A DNA stretch of 64,000 nucleotides from Sphagnum compactum (lineage: Eukaryota; Bryophyta; Sphagnopsida; Sphagnales), in contig OZ234495.1 of the NCBI GenBank assembly GCA_965153455.1, forward strand, positions 11,342,875 to 11,406,874, given 5' to 3'. How positions within the stretch are numbered: the first letter of the stretch is position 1; each line of letters begins with the position of its first letter. Below are positions 23,991 through 35,085 of the stretch, piece after piece. The notes beneath the pieces are model-generated. The model had not been told where the DNA came from. It saw nothing but the letters and a program-made list of their open reading frames with translations, and did no database searches. The position numbers and the translations under genes were made by a program.

Positions 23991-24362
23991 GGTCATCAAT
24001 TGAGTGGGAGTAGTCTTCCAATGCTTGAAGCTCAATATGGAGAAGTGGCTATCTAATAGTAAGAAGGCAACAATTTTGGAAGCACAAATGATTGACATTA
24101 TTTTGTGCTATTGGTTTTGTTGGAGGGGATTGGCAATCGACTTATATGTGGAGAGGAATTTGAAGACAAAGACAAGGATGAAGTACATCTTGTCCTTGGA
24201 AACCCTATACCCATTGTTTTCTACCATGATCGGAAAAGATAACGTATGTAAATGAGAGTCTTCATGAACAATGTGTTTTTGAAATACTTTGAAAATGTAG
24301 CAAAAAGCCATTGCAAAACAATTGCATTGTCATGACATTTTAATGTTAATGAACATAGAGTT

Positions 24363-24425
24363 AATAAGTTGGGCAAAGAAAATGTAGTGCATGATATATT
24401 AAATCGAAAGGAGGAATACCAAGGG
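24363..24425 (+). pseudogene. gypsy RNase H terminal motif remnant
   Basis: The peptide NKLGKENVVHDILNRKEEYQ matches the conserved end of Ty3/gypsy RNase H (usual form G-KxNxVADALSRKEEY). VADALS has become VHDILN. The position, about 300 bases before an integrase zinc region in the same direction, agrees with the pol order RNase H then integrase. Confidence 0.65.
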
Positions 24426-24699
24426 GAGATGACTTGGGGGACCACCCAAATCCTTCCCACCATGTTTGTGGCCAAAAATGGAAGATAAGGAAGGGGTATG
24501 TGAAAGACCACCTTGCACAACATTATTTTATGGAGTTGTGTAACAAAAATAAAATGAAAGGTGTCATGCACCTTTATAAACACGTTGCTTAAGTGGAGGT
24601 AATTGCATGTTTAAGTGCTCTAAGGAAAGTTGTGCACAAGAGTCAAGAGTCATGTGCAAGAAATGCATAATGTGCCAACAACAAGACATCTAAAGGATG

Positions 24700-25640
24700 T
24701 CATTGCAATGATGCATGTATCATGAAAAGACCACAAGGGTGACTTTGAGTATAAGCTTCTATTGGCCTAAAATGAAAGAGGATGTAAAACATTTCATATG
24801 CACTTGTGTGAAGTGCCAAAACACCAAGTCATGGCATATGAAGAAGCTTGGGTTATATAGACCTTTCCCTATTTCAACATGTCCATATGAAGGTGTCTCA
24901 ATGAACTTCATGACATGCCTTTTGGAAATGGCAAGAGAAAGATGCCATCTTGGCAGTGATAAATAAATTTTCCAAGTTGGCCAAGTTTGGACCAATTAAG
25001 ACCATAGCCATGATGATGGAGATAACAAAATTGTTCTTAAGTATGTGGGTTAAACATAATGGCATGTTGATCATCATAATAAATGGGCATGATGAAAAAT
25101 TCATGTTGGAATTTTGGACATATCTTATGAAGAGGTCATAATTAAGTTAAAGTTTAGTATGGTTGTCCATCCACAAACTAATGCCAAATTCAAAGAATCA
25201 ATGGGATATTAAACCAATATCTCCACAATTATGTGGTGTTAATAATAGGGATTGGGGTGACCAATTAGGTTTAAAAGATTTTTATTACAACTGTATCAAA
25301 CATTTAGCAATTAGAACATAATCTCTTATAGTCCTTAGGATGGTTAAGTCCATGGGTTTTCTTGTTTCAACTGCTAATCAAGTACTAGAGGAGATTGTCA
25401 CGAGGGAGGAAAAATGCCAAAGAAATGGTTAGAATATGTGAAGAATTGAATGCATGGGTCAAAAAACTTTTAGAGAAAACATAGACAAGTTACAAAAAAC
25501 AAGCCAATAAGATTCAAAGACACATTGAATTCAAGATTAGTGATTTCATTTGGTTGAACATTTAGGATTTCAAGATGTTTAAAGCTTTCACAAGTTAGTT
25601 GTTAATGGGCAAGTTAATCTAGGATTAGTCAAACTAGACA
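24700..25640 (+). pseudogene. chromovirus-type gypsy integrase remnant
   Basis: The first part at 24715-24963 encodes FYWPKMKEDVKHFICTCVKC, with the CX2C half of the H2C2 zinc finger, followed by GLYRPFPIS and a VSMNFM motif where the first catalytic Asp (usually MDF) reads Asn. The next part, near 25060-25200, encodes EKFMLEFWTYLMKR, LKFSMVVHPQTNAKFKE and a NQYLHNYV-like end. The usual SDRD motif reads NGHD. These features match the lineage with a short FW-SLFK-GxKLxxSTAFHPQTDGQ core, distinct from the family at 13-17 and 47-59 kb. Stops and frameshifts make it dead. Confidence 0.7.
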
Positions 25641-27289
25641 TGGTATTTTGATATACTCCTAATTATCGGTGGTAGGTGAAGGTATTTATTGCTATTTAGT
25701 TACCTTAGTTACCTAAATAGTGAAACCACTAGATTTAGTTAGTTTTAGAAGGTGGAAGTAGCACTGCCTTGTCACTTTACTTGAAAGAAGTTTTTAAGAA
25801 ATTAGGAGGGAGGCTAGAAAGTAGGAAGTGATATGGTTAGGGCATGGGTGGAATTCTTTTGAGGATTTTCCCTCCCCCATCATTGTTGTTGTGTGTGTGA
25901 GTTTGGTGGAGATGTTAGAGGAGCTAGGGAAAACAAGGAAGAACTTATTTATGCTTGGAATTTGTGAATAAAAAAGATGTGGAGATTTGTGGAAATTACC
26001 ATTTGTACTTTTTGGATTGTTTTTCTTTATGTATTTTTTAACTTACGGAGTTGTGGAAGTGGGTTTTAAGCTCTTTGGAATTTTGTTACATGAGGGTAAT
26101 TTACCCCCTAGTAGGCTAGGAATCAAGTTGTAGAGGTCTATAATGCTTGGTGGTAATATGCATGCGATACAAAGGGATACAACGGTGATGGCACACCTAC
26201 AACACGTGTTTCCATGTTTTTGTACATTAAATAAAAAATTCCTTAGGCAATATTCCCTTTTGGAAAATCTAAAAAGGTAATTACTATTTTGTCTTGTATG
26301 TTTTTTTTGTTGGGACCTATAGTTCCTTAATTTTCATTTATTGATTTTCCTCCCCTAACAAGTAAATTCTTCTAGATGTAGGAACTTTCTAGGCCCTAGA
26401 AGGTGGTATTAACATCAATTCATACCAAAACATGCAGCACCCTATAAGGTATTTTATGAACTTCACCTACATGTTTATATATACATTATTGTTGCCAATA
26501 ACTTTTGTGGCACAACCAACCTCCCATGTGTCTACTTGTTAAAGTCATTTAATGAAGATAAAAAGATGCACTATAAGAATCCATGGCTTCTCAAGATGTC
26601 CAACTTGATTACCTTGTTCATTTTTATTAAAAAATAATTCAAATTGATTAGACACCTCTAGTTGTTGAAGTGACATGTTTTTTTTTTACTTATTTAGTTG
26701 ACTAAAATGAATTTTTTTTTAACGGTCAATGTGACTTTCGATCAAAATATGAGAAAAAATGGACACTTCTAGTGAGAACGAATAAAGGTGTAGTTAAATG
26801 AATAGTGCAGTCAAATGTTTGACATGTAGTAAAAAATGACACAAGTGTAATACAATGAAATGTGCAATCAAATAGGACATGTAATCATAAAGTTTGGAAA
26901 AAAATTTATCATAGTACACGAACAGTTTCAACATAAATTAAATTATTTTTAGTTTTCCAATTTAAAAAAAAAAATTTATTACTCGTGCTGAAATTTTAAT
27001 CATTATTATAAAATTAAATTATGAAATATTTGATTGTTGGGTTTGAACTTTAAACCTGCTAATCCTTGAATTTAAGAATTTGACAATTTAGACTTAGTTA
27101 GACATTCCCACACAGATAAGAAAATCATGTTTACATTATTTTTATAAACATTATTTGCCAAAAATTTCATAATATAAAAACCAACTATTGAAGTTAAGAT
27201 TTGAGATTTAATTAATTATTTTGCAATTTGTTATCAAATCCATTTGGGTATTATGGTATTACACAAGTACTTGAAAGTTGTAAATAGGT

Positions 27290-27550
27290 CTTAAATAGGT
27301 AGGGACATAGGAAATTTAACAATAGGGTAGGTAGGTAGGAAGTTTATAAAGTAGGGTATATTATTAAGTAGCCTAATATAACTTAGTTCATAGGTAGTAT
27401 AACCTTTAGTATAACTAGGTAGCCTAAAGTAATTTATGATAATATAATATAGGTAGCCTAGGTTATATAGCCTAGATAATTATAGGGTAGTATAACATAG
27501 TTTAAGTTATTATAGGTTAGTATTTAAGTTTAGTTACCTTACCTATATAT
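27290..27550. repeat. GGTAGGTA/CCTAATATA-rich low-complexity tract
   Basis: Irregular repetition of TAGGTAGG, TAGCCTA and TATAACTTAG-type words; a purer (GGTA)n run lies at about 27757-27790. The same vocabulary recurs at 44880-45900 and 63560-63720. Confidence 0.6.
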
Positions 27551-27625
27551 TAATGTAAGTGGTGTAAGAAAATTGAACATGTTCATTAAAATATGTGCAC
27601 ACAAGAATTCACTTTATGAAGGTGG

Positions 27626-27679
27626 TGGTGCAATGGTTATAGATTTGATTCTTGAATGTGGAAGTGAGGAGTTCAAGTC
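27626..27679 (+). repeat. tRNA-like A-box/B-box pair (possible SINE head)
   Basis: TGGTGCAATGG at 27626-27636 fits the RNA polymerase III A-box pattern TRGYNNARNGG. GGAGTTCAAGTC at 27668-27679 resembles a B box, at a tRNA-like spacing. No full cloverleaf or acceptor stem closes, so this is not a functional tRNA gene. A tRNA-derived SINE remnant is possible. Confidence 0.3.
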
Positions 27680-28019
27680 TTCACATTTGTAATCTAGGCC
27701 ACTACCTTGGTGGCCTAACTCACTTAACTAGCCTAACTAACCTAAGCAGGTAAGCATGCAAGTAAGTAGGTAGGTAGGTAGGTAGGTAATAAATAAATAA
27801 ATAATGTTTTGTGCATTAATTTTTTTTAAAAATCATCTATTATATTAAAAAAATTGCTACCTAAATATGGAATAATAATAAAGACCTAATCAAAATGACT
27901 TAATCAAAAAAGACCTAGTCAAACTGGATGCGTCAAAATTGACTTGTCTAGGATGACTAGTTAATAAAATTTGACATTGTCACCATTTGGTCATTTAAAA
28001 TTAATTTTCCTAGTAAAAC

Positions 28020-28310
28020 AAGTTGTGAATTCTTATAGTGAGGCCAAATAGGAAACAAGCTTATCACCTAGATTTTGATTCATTGAGCATAACCTCACAA
28101 GCGAGGTTGAATGCATCATGGGTGTAAAACAAACCAAACATTTGGGCAAACAATATTCGATAAAGTGGAAAGGATACCACCTAAAAGAGGCAACATGGGT
28201 GAGACCTTCACATTGAGACCATTTATTGGAAATGGTGGAGAAATTTGAGTGAGAAAGAAAACATGAATCGGGGCAAACTAAAAACAAATAAAAAATTGAA
28301 ACATGTGAGA
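28020..28310 (+). pseudogene. gypsy chromodomain remnant
   Basis: At about 28156-28250 the plus strand encodes IKWKGYHLKEATWVRPSH, a stop, then HLLEMVEKFE. This is the recognisable core of a chromodomain (IKWKGY...EATWE...L..LVEEFE), the integrase C-terminal module of chromoviruses. It targets integration to histone-marked chromatin. No integrase core lies directly upstream. The adjacent TGAGATGTCCCC (about 28307) could start an LTR, but no partner was found. Confidence 0.65.
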
Positions 28311-29817
28311 TGTCCCCAATTTAATTAATTGTTGATAAGGATATTAACCTTCAAGCTTAATCCCTGAAATGAAACGAGAGTGCATTAGTTCACTCAAAGA
28401 AAAATGAGTTGGAAGGTCAAGTTGTGTGAGAAGCTACTAGTCCATAGAATGATGAAATGATAGCAACAAAAACGGACCTTAGGAATTGAATTTTAAGGAA
28501 AATCTCCTTAAGCCTTGATCAAGCAATATTGATGTAATGATGTGTGTGAACTAAATCGCATGCCTTGAAATTGAAAAATAAGCTTGTGGGAGTGAAGTTT
28601 TTGATGAATGAAATTGTGAACCATGTCCTTAAAAGTAAAGGAGTTTAAATTGTAAAAATCCAATTCGACATTATTTGTTAGTTTGTTTAGCAACTTACTT
28701 TCAACATGATGGCCAGGGTCATTGAAATGAAACTTAAACATGGATTCAAAAGGAAACCTTGTAAGGTGAAAGAAGCCCAAAAGGGGGAATGACAATAGGT
28801 TGTGTGAGAAAGCCATCACACATGATGATGCAAACATGTACAAGTGATACATAAAATTCCTTTTGTGTTGAGACCAAAAGAACACAACACAAATGAAATC
28901 AAAATCAAGAGTAACTAATTCCAAAATGACTTTTGATTAAAGTGGGGGCAAACATGGGTTATTATGGAGAGCAATGTTGATAGCATCAACAAGGATGTTG
29001 ACCTCTTTAAATTAAGGATGAATGACATGCCCTTACACATGAGCCCCTTTGGGACTCACATGAAGTGGGACTTCCATCGGGATCATCATGGTGGGGCAAC
29101 ATGGCAACACATGAATCTAAGTTGGTGGACTAGGGTTTGACTTCCCAATTCATCTTATGAATCAGACCATGAGATCTTGGGACCAGGACTTGAGACAAGT
29201 GGGGCTTGTTTCAAGACAACACTTAGTGTCACCCCACAAAAACCTTTTGAAACAACTTTGTGTCACCCCGCATTTCCCTCAGGACAACTTAATGTTGTCC
29301 CTTGAGAACTCTCAAGACAACTTGAAGTTATCCATGGAGTGACTTTGTGTGGTTGGGCCACAAGCTACAATGGGGGTGAATGGGTGTCAAGGCCTTGGAC
29401 TTCAAAAAGTTCACAATTTAGATTAAGTTCTAGCCTCGTCTTAGTGAATTTAGATTTAGATAGCAAGACAATTCCAAATGAGTTGGGAGACTTGGTGCTA
29501 ACTCTATGTTGTGGGATGTGTTAGGAGTTAGGAGGTGCAGAGAGTTCAATAACATGAGAGCACAAAGGACTAGCAAGAAAGACATCACATGAAAGACTTG
29601 GGAAGGGGTAGGCCGGAGGCAGAGAGAAGAGGAGAAAAGAGAAGACTAGCTGCCTGACTCTCATTTAATGGATTTATAGAAATAATGAGAGCACATAAGC
29701 AGAGAGTGATTTGGCCCCTCCCTTTAAGTGGGGCCTATTTCTTGTGGAGTCAGACAAAGGAAAACAGAATCCCGTGTTCATCTCCAACAACAGGAGGTAC
29801 ATGGAAATGGCAAATGT
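28310..29817. other. unassigned sequence upstream of the LINE
   Basis: A minus-strand open frame of 138 codons at 28508-28924 has no recognisable domain and is probably a chance frame. The stretch 29200-29340 contains reiterated GACAACTT/TGTCACCCC words. A small GGCCCC/GGGGCC stem lies at 29713-29735. None of this is assignable to a gene. Confidence 0.4.
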
Positions 29818-29833
29818 CATCGAGGTCAAATAG
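29818..29833. repeat. LINE target-site duplication, left copy (16 bp)
   Basis: CATCGAGGTCAAATAG occurs here and again at 37217-37232, exact over 16 bases, and differs immediately outside on both sides. The two copies bracket the LINE coding regions. Confidence 0.9.
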
Positions 29834-29868
29834 GGTAAACCCCAGAGGGGAAGGAGGCAACAACCCCA

Positions 29869-32785
29869 TCAATCATTAGAAAAATTCAAGTAGTACAAGG
29901 GGGGGAGGAAACGCCACCTGATGGTGGCGTTGTCCTTCCCGAAGATGTTCAGATGAAGCCATTCCTTTCTAAAAGCAAACTCAATTCTAGCTTGAATGTC
30001 GGGGTCCTTGTTGGGGCGGGGGGTTCTAATGGCTTTCCAGGTGGCCATGCCGACCTCGATGGTGGCCACCCAGGCCTGATGAAGGACCCTTTTGAGGCAG
30101 TAACGATCACCGAAGTGCCTTCGGCACCTTTCGGACCAAAGGTAATAAAGCAACAAACTACGAAGAATGTCTAGAGGTTGTCTAGCATAAGTGAGGCCGC
30201 CGGCGTGGTAGGCGTGGAGCCCAGGGGGGTTGTCTTCCCGTTCGGTGGCGGCCTCCCCGAGCAAAATGAAGGGCCAAGTGAAGGCCGTGTCTTCGGGCGC
30301 CCTCCATTCCTCCCAGATCCTCTTGAACGCATCCTAGGCACGTTGCGCGGGAGGGCAACCTAGGAGGCAGTGCTGGGGGGATTCCGTGGCCCCAGAATCA
30401 CAAGTTTTGCATGTGGGGGGGATCCCCATCAGTTGGAGCTAGGTGCCTGTTGGGAGGCCCTGGTTGAGGGTCAGCCAGATTAACATGCCCACCTTTCGTG
30501 GGCGAGCATTGTGCCAAATTCTCGCAACCACTTGCGAGGTTGTGGAGTTCCAGAGGTTGAGACTTTGGATGAAGGAGAGGATGCTTGGGGTGTGAGCGAG
30601 TGTCCTAGCGTTCTTGTATCCCCTTTTGGCGGTGCATCCGAAGAAAGGGGCATCTCTTAGTAGAGGCGCTGCTTGCCAATGCCACTCCCATGGGTCCCAA
30701 GGGAGGTCTTTGATAAAGCTGGATTCAAAGACCCAGTAGAGTAAGGCTTTCTTGCCCGAGGTCGGTGGATCAATGGCCACTTTGAGAACCGCCCCGTGTC
30801 TTTCCTGGGTTAAGACTCTGACCGGGAGGTAGTTGTCGATGAGGAGAGTGAGCGCTTGGTGGCTCGTGGCTTGAATGAGGCCACTTGGCGAGATCTTCTG
30901 AAACTCTATTGCGTTGACCTTGCTAGGGGTGGATTCTAGTACATAGTACACCCAGTCGAGCGGGGCGCCTGTGTTTGGGGCTATGTTGCTGATCCAGTCG
31001 CCCGCTTGCACGTGGTTGGCATACGCATCTGGGCGCCAGGGAATGCTATTGGTGATGATGTCTTTATAGCTCTTATTGGAGGCGTGGAAGCTCATTCCCA
31101 ACTCGGATAAGCTCTTCCACTCATTGACCTCCGGGCTCCACATGTCCTTGATTTTGGTGCAGCCCGATCGCGCAAAGGTGCATCCTTCTCTCAGACCACT
31201 AACTCCTAACGACGCGCCGTTTGCGTTGGTGATTGACGGATTGCCAAAAATGGGTTGCCTGAGTGTTTCGGCCGCGTTGGACAGGTCTGATTTGGTTAGG
31301 CCCGGTTTAACGTTGATCCACGCTCCTAGAATACTTTTCCACATGGAGCACGATGTTCTCTTGAGTTTGGGCGCCGCGAATATCCAATTGATGTCCTGAG
31401 TGTTGGGACCTTTGCCGTGAACTGGTAGCCTAGTTTGGTCGGCTTTGTGCCTTACCAGCTCTTTCCACGGCTCCCCACCGGGGGCGAGCCCTCTGACCAA
31501 GAGCTTTGCTAGCAGGGCCTCGGATTGCGTCTTGGGATCAATGATGCCAAGGCCTCCTTGAGAGATTGGGAGGGCGAGCGTATCCCACTTCACTTTGGCG
31601 CGGGCGGGTGTGGCTTTGCCGCCCCAAATAAAGTTCCTGATCACTCCCTGTACCTGGCTGCACATTCTGGGGTTGGGATTCCAGCATGCAGCCAAGTACC
31701 ACATGGAGGCTAGTAAGACCTGGTTGGCCACCAAAATCCTCCCTGCTAGGGAAAGGTTGCTATGGCCCCAGTTGATTAGCTTGCCTTTAAGCGCTGACAT
31801 CATCTTGTCGAAGTTTGTTTCTGTGGGAAGATGGAAGCCGACCTGGACGCCCAGGTAACGGATGCCTTCTCCCTCAGGGATCCATATGAGGCCTACCTCT
31901 CGACCCCAATCCCAGGTTTTTTCCCTCTTACTGGCCCAGATGGCGGCCGACTTGTTCCAATTTATCTTGGCGCCGGAGGCCTTGTAGAATAGCTTTAGGA
32001 CGTTTTGGGCTTTGTCCATGTTGGATTGAGCGCTTTGGAGGTATAACGCGGTGTCATCCGCGAATGTTTGATCTCTGATGCAGCCCCCTTTGGGTATGGA
32101 CAATCCTTGTACCCCGTATCTAGGATTTTCCAACATGTGTCCAAGTATGTCGATGGCTAGGATGAAGAGATAAGGGGCCAGGGGGCATCCTTGACGGATG
32201 GAGCGGGCGAGTTGGAAGTCCGAACCGGCTACCCCGTTAACCTTGATGGCTGAGGAAGTTGCGTGGTATAGAGTGCGGATCCATTTTATCCACATGTCGT
32301 TGAATCCGAGCTTGGACAGCGCCGTGAATAAAAATCCCCACTCTATCGTGTCAAAAGCCTTTTTAAAGTCTAGTAGGAGAAGCACCAGATCTTGATTACT
32401 TTCTACCGCCCATTCGAGAGATTCTTGGGCAATGAATGTGTTGTCGAGGATGTTTCTTTCGACGAAACTTGTCTGATTAGGCCTGATGATGTGCGGGAGG
32501 GAGGCCTAGATCCTCCCTGCCAACGTCTTCGCCAAGATTTTGTAGACGCTGCCAAGGAGCGTAATCGGTCTCCAATAACCAAGCTTGGAGTGATCCCCGG
32601 ATTTGGGGATCAAAGTAATGAGCCTTTTGTTGATGTATGCCGAGGCTTCCCCTATGTTTAGTATGGCCGTGAAGCCTTTGAGGAGCGTTGGAGCGATTTC
32701 TTCCGCACATTCTTGGAAGAATTCCGTGGGAATGCCATCATGCCCGGGCACTTTTGCCTTTGGGCAAGGCGTGGATTGCATCGAA
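29869..32785 (-). pseudogene. LINE ORF2 3' part: reverse transcriptase and zf-RVT
   Basis: The reverse transcriptase starts near VPGHDGIPTEFF (32745). It runs through LIPKSGDHSKLGYWRPI, LLLDFKKAFDTIEW (motif A Asp at 32368-32370), SIRQGCPLAPYLF and the catalytic FADD at 32053-32064. At the C-terminus the pattern TCKTCDSG...QHCLLGC (about 30415-30360) is a zf-RVT zinc module, followed by about 140 residues ending YYLNFSND. One reading frame holds throughout, broken by TAG at 32506-32508, 30439-30441 and 30334-30336. All three fit a former Trp codon (RIW-ASL, GTW-LQL, RAW-DAF). Catalytic motifs are otherwise intact, so decay is recent relative to the other elements here. Confidence 0.88.
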
Positions 32786-34879
32786 TATTTCTTTCAGCGT
32801 GAGGTTCTTGGTTAGGTGCGCGTTCGTCTCCTTCGTGGCTTTGGTTGGAACGCTGTCCCAGCATTACTCTTGAGCTTCTAAGGTGTCGGATTCGTGCGCC
32901 TCCGAGGAGTAGAATCGCGCGTAGAAGTCCGTGATGTATTGCAAGAGGTCGATTTGGCCCAGGACTGTCCCGTTTTCCATCACGAGCTCTCTCAGTATAG
33001 CTTTTTTCTTTCCTATTCGATAAAAATCAAAAAAAGATTTTGAGCATGTGTCACCATACCTGAGCCAGTTCGCTGAGGAGAGGTGTTGGTTGCGCGACAC
33101 TTGATCTTGGAAGATTTCCGCTAGCTTACCCTGAGAGTCGGACAAAATATCTCTCACTTCTTCGTTGGTCGAGTCGCGTTGGAGCTAAGATTCCGCCACT
33201 TGGACTTTTTTGGCATGCGTCCTGACGCGGGTCCCTCGGAGGCGCTTTTTTGTCCTCGCAAGGCGCGTGTTGCAACGCATGACCCTGTCGATAGTCGCCT
33301 CAAGCCAGGCGGGCCATCCTTGGTCGTTGGTCGGGAACGGGAGGTCGCTAGCCCAGGCTAGCAACGTTTCCGCTTTGCTTTCCTCTTCGCCCAGAAGCGA
33401 GGAGTCGAAATAACGCGATGGGTTGTTTGGGGCGATGGATTGCTCCTAGATTGTGATGATCAAGGGCGAGTGATCGGATAGCTTCCTTATGGAGGTCGCT
33501 GATTCGATCCTTCCTCCCCGAGTGTCTATGTCCTGGGAGACCAAGAACTTGTTGATTCGAGATATGGCTGAATTGGCTTCGGATCTCCCGTTGTCGTATA
33601 TGTATGCCTTCTTTGACATCTTGCGAAAGCTGTCGAGGCACCAAGCATCGGATAGGCCGTAATGTAATGTCTTGTGATGCCAGGAAGCTGCTTCCCTCCT
33701 GTGCATTTGCCTTTCGCCTGATGTGCGTCTGCGAGTGGTTTCTTCAAGGTGATTGAAGTCCCCACCTAGTATTATGTGGTCCGAGGCGAATTCTGCTTGG
33801 TTTATCATTTTCCACATCGGAGTTCTATCATTGGAGGATCGAGCGGCGTATACGTTGATGATGGTTAGGGAGCCGTTGTTGGTGAGTTGAAGCGTGATGT
33901 ATTGGGCTCGGCCTTCCATCAGGATTCCATTCTCCTTGACGAGCGGGGCGGTCATTCTATCCACCAGGATGGCGGTGCCCGCGCTTGTCCTTTGCGAGCG
34001 ACCCATGGGAATTCCGGGATTCCAGAAGGAACTGCCCTTCCAATACTCGATGCCTTTTCCGGCGTTGGAGATGTTTTCTTTTCCTAGGTGGTGTTCCTGG
34101 ATGAGCAAAATTTGCGGTGGAGTTCGGAGAGAGGCTAACCAGGTCTTGATTTCTTTTTGCTTGGGCGAGTTGACCCTCAAGCCTTTTACGTTAAGGGAGG
34201 CAAAGGTGAGAGGTCTCTCAGACATAGGTGAGGCGATTTCGGGCGGCTGGTGAACCGATCCCAGTGCCTTGTGAGGGTCCTGATTCGGGTTATCTTGCCC
34301 TTCGACCTTCGCTTCTTGCGCGTTTAAAGGGCGGGTGACGCTAACCGTGCGCGGAGGATCTATTGTCGCTAGGTCCAATTTGGTGTACCTCTTTTTTCTG
34401 GCCGCTTGCGGGGAGGCCTGGATGCTAGCGATTCGGTTCTTGTGTGCTTGGCGGTCCGAGCTCTCTGATCCAGTCTTCAACAATAAGCTATGCGTCGAGG
34501 CTAAGAACTCGACCTCGTTATTCATGACAGGTATGGACTCTAGCGCCCTCCAGTGCAAATGTCTCTTGTTCTGAATGCTTAGCGCGCTTGTTCCTGTATT
34601 GATATGGGCGAGGATGGTGCATTCCATCCCTCCCCTATTCAATTCCTCTTGCCAACTCCATTCAAGGTGGAGCCGATCTTTGAGGGCCAGCTTGTACCTT
34701 AAGACCTTCTTCTCTAATTCTGTTACTAGGTGCTGGGTGAGGTCAGCTAGGGCTGAATCATGGGTCCATTCTACTTCTGAGGATCCCATGATTCTGATGT
34801 TGAGCGGGAGGTTTGGCGGTGCTTGATTTCTGGAGTGTACCAGAATTTCCTTCTGGGAGTTTTTCTCCCTAGATAGCAC
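32752..34879 (-). pseudogene. LINE ORF2 5' part: APE-type endonuclease and linker
   Basis: The open stretch 33446-34879 has about 220 N-terminal residues without a recognised domain, then the endonuclease-exonuclease-phosphatase fold: FASLNVKGLR (residue 227 on), LIQEHHLG with the catalytic Glu, TIINVYA, GGDFN (Asp codon 33758-33760) and LSDHSPL at the end. The usual SRID motif reads SRIN (codon 33551-33553), so a metal-site Asp is probably lost. The linker continues in the same frame after a TAG at 33446-33448 (ITIW-EQS), a TAG at 33185-33187 and a TAA at 32864-32866. It then shifts frame at an A-run near 32751-32755, just before VPGHDGIP. Confidence 0.85.
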
Positions 34880-35085
34880 CGGCCAGACTCATACTCTGTA
34901 ATGCTCTTGATTGGGTGGGACAGAAATACCAAGGGAAGTGAAGAAAGAATAATGCACCTCAGAATGCATCTGATTTCTCTTCCCCCCCGGCGTGGCGTCC
35001 AAACGTGGGGTGTGGATGGGGGATTGGGGGGTTCCTGCCGGGGCGAGGCGAGCTTGGGGATGTGCTTTCTCCTTCCCTGAAAGGA

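Larger units (their letters stand above)
25645..28020. other. AT-rich spacer with TAGG-rich patches
   Basis: No gene is recognised. Patches of (TAGG)n-like sequence occur at 27290-27550 and 27740-27790. A tRNA-like A/B-box pair lies near 27626-27679. Part of the left end may be the 3' end of the gypsy remnant at 24-25.6 kb. Confidence 0.4.

Noticed and set aside
28508-28924. Minus-strand open frame of 138 codons
   Set aside because: No recognisable domain. Its composition (Phe, His and Leu rich) is what the antisense of AT-rich, purine-rich sequence gives, and it sits in transposon debris.
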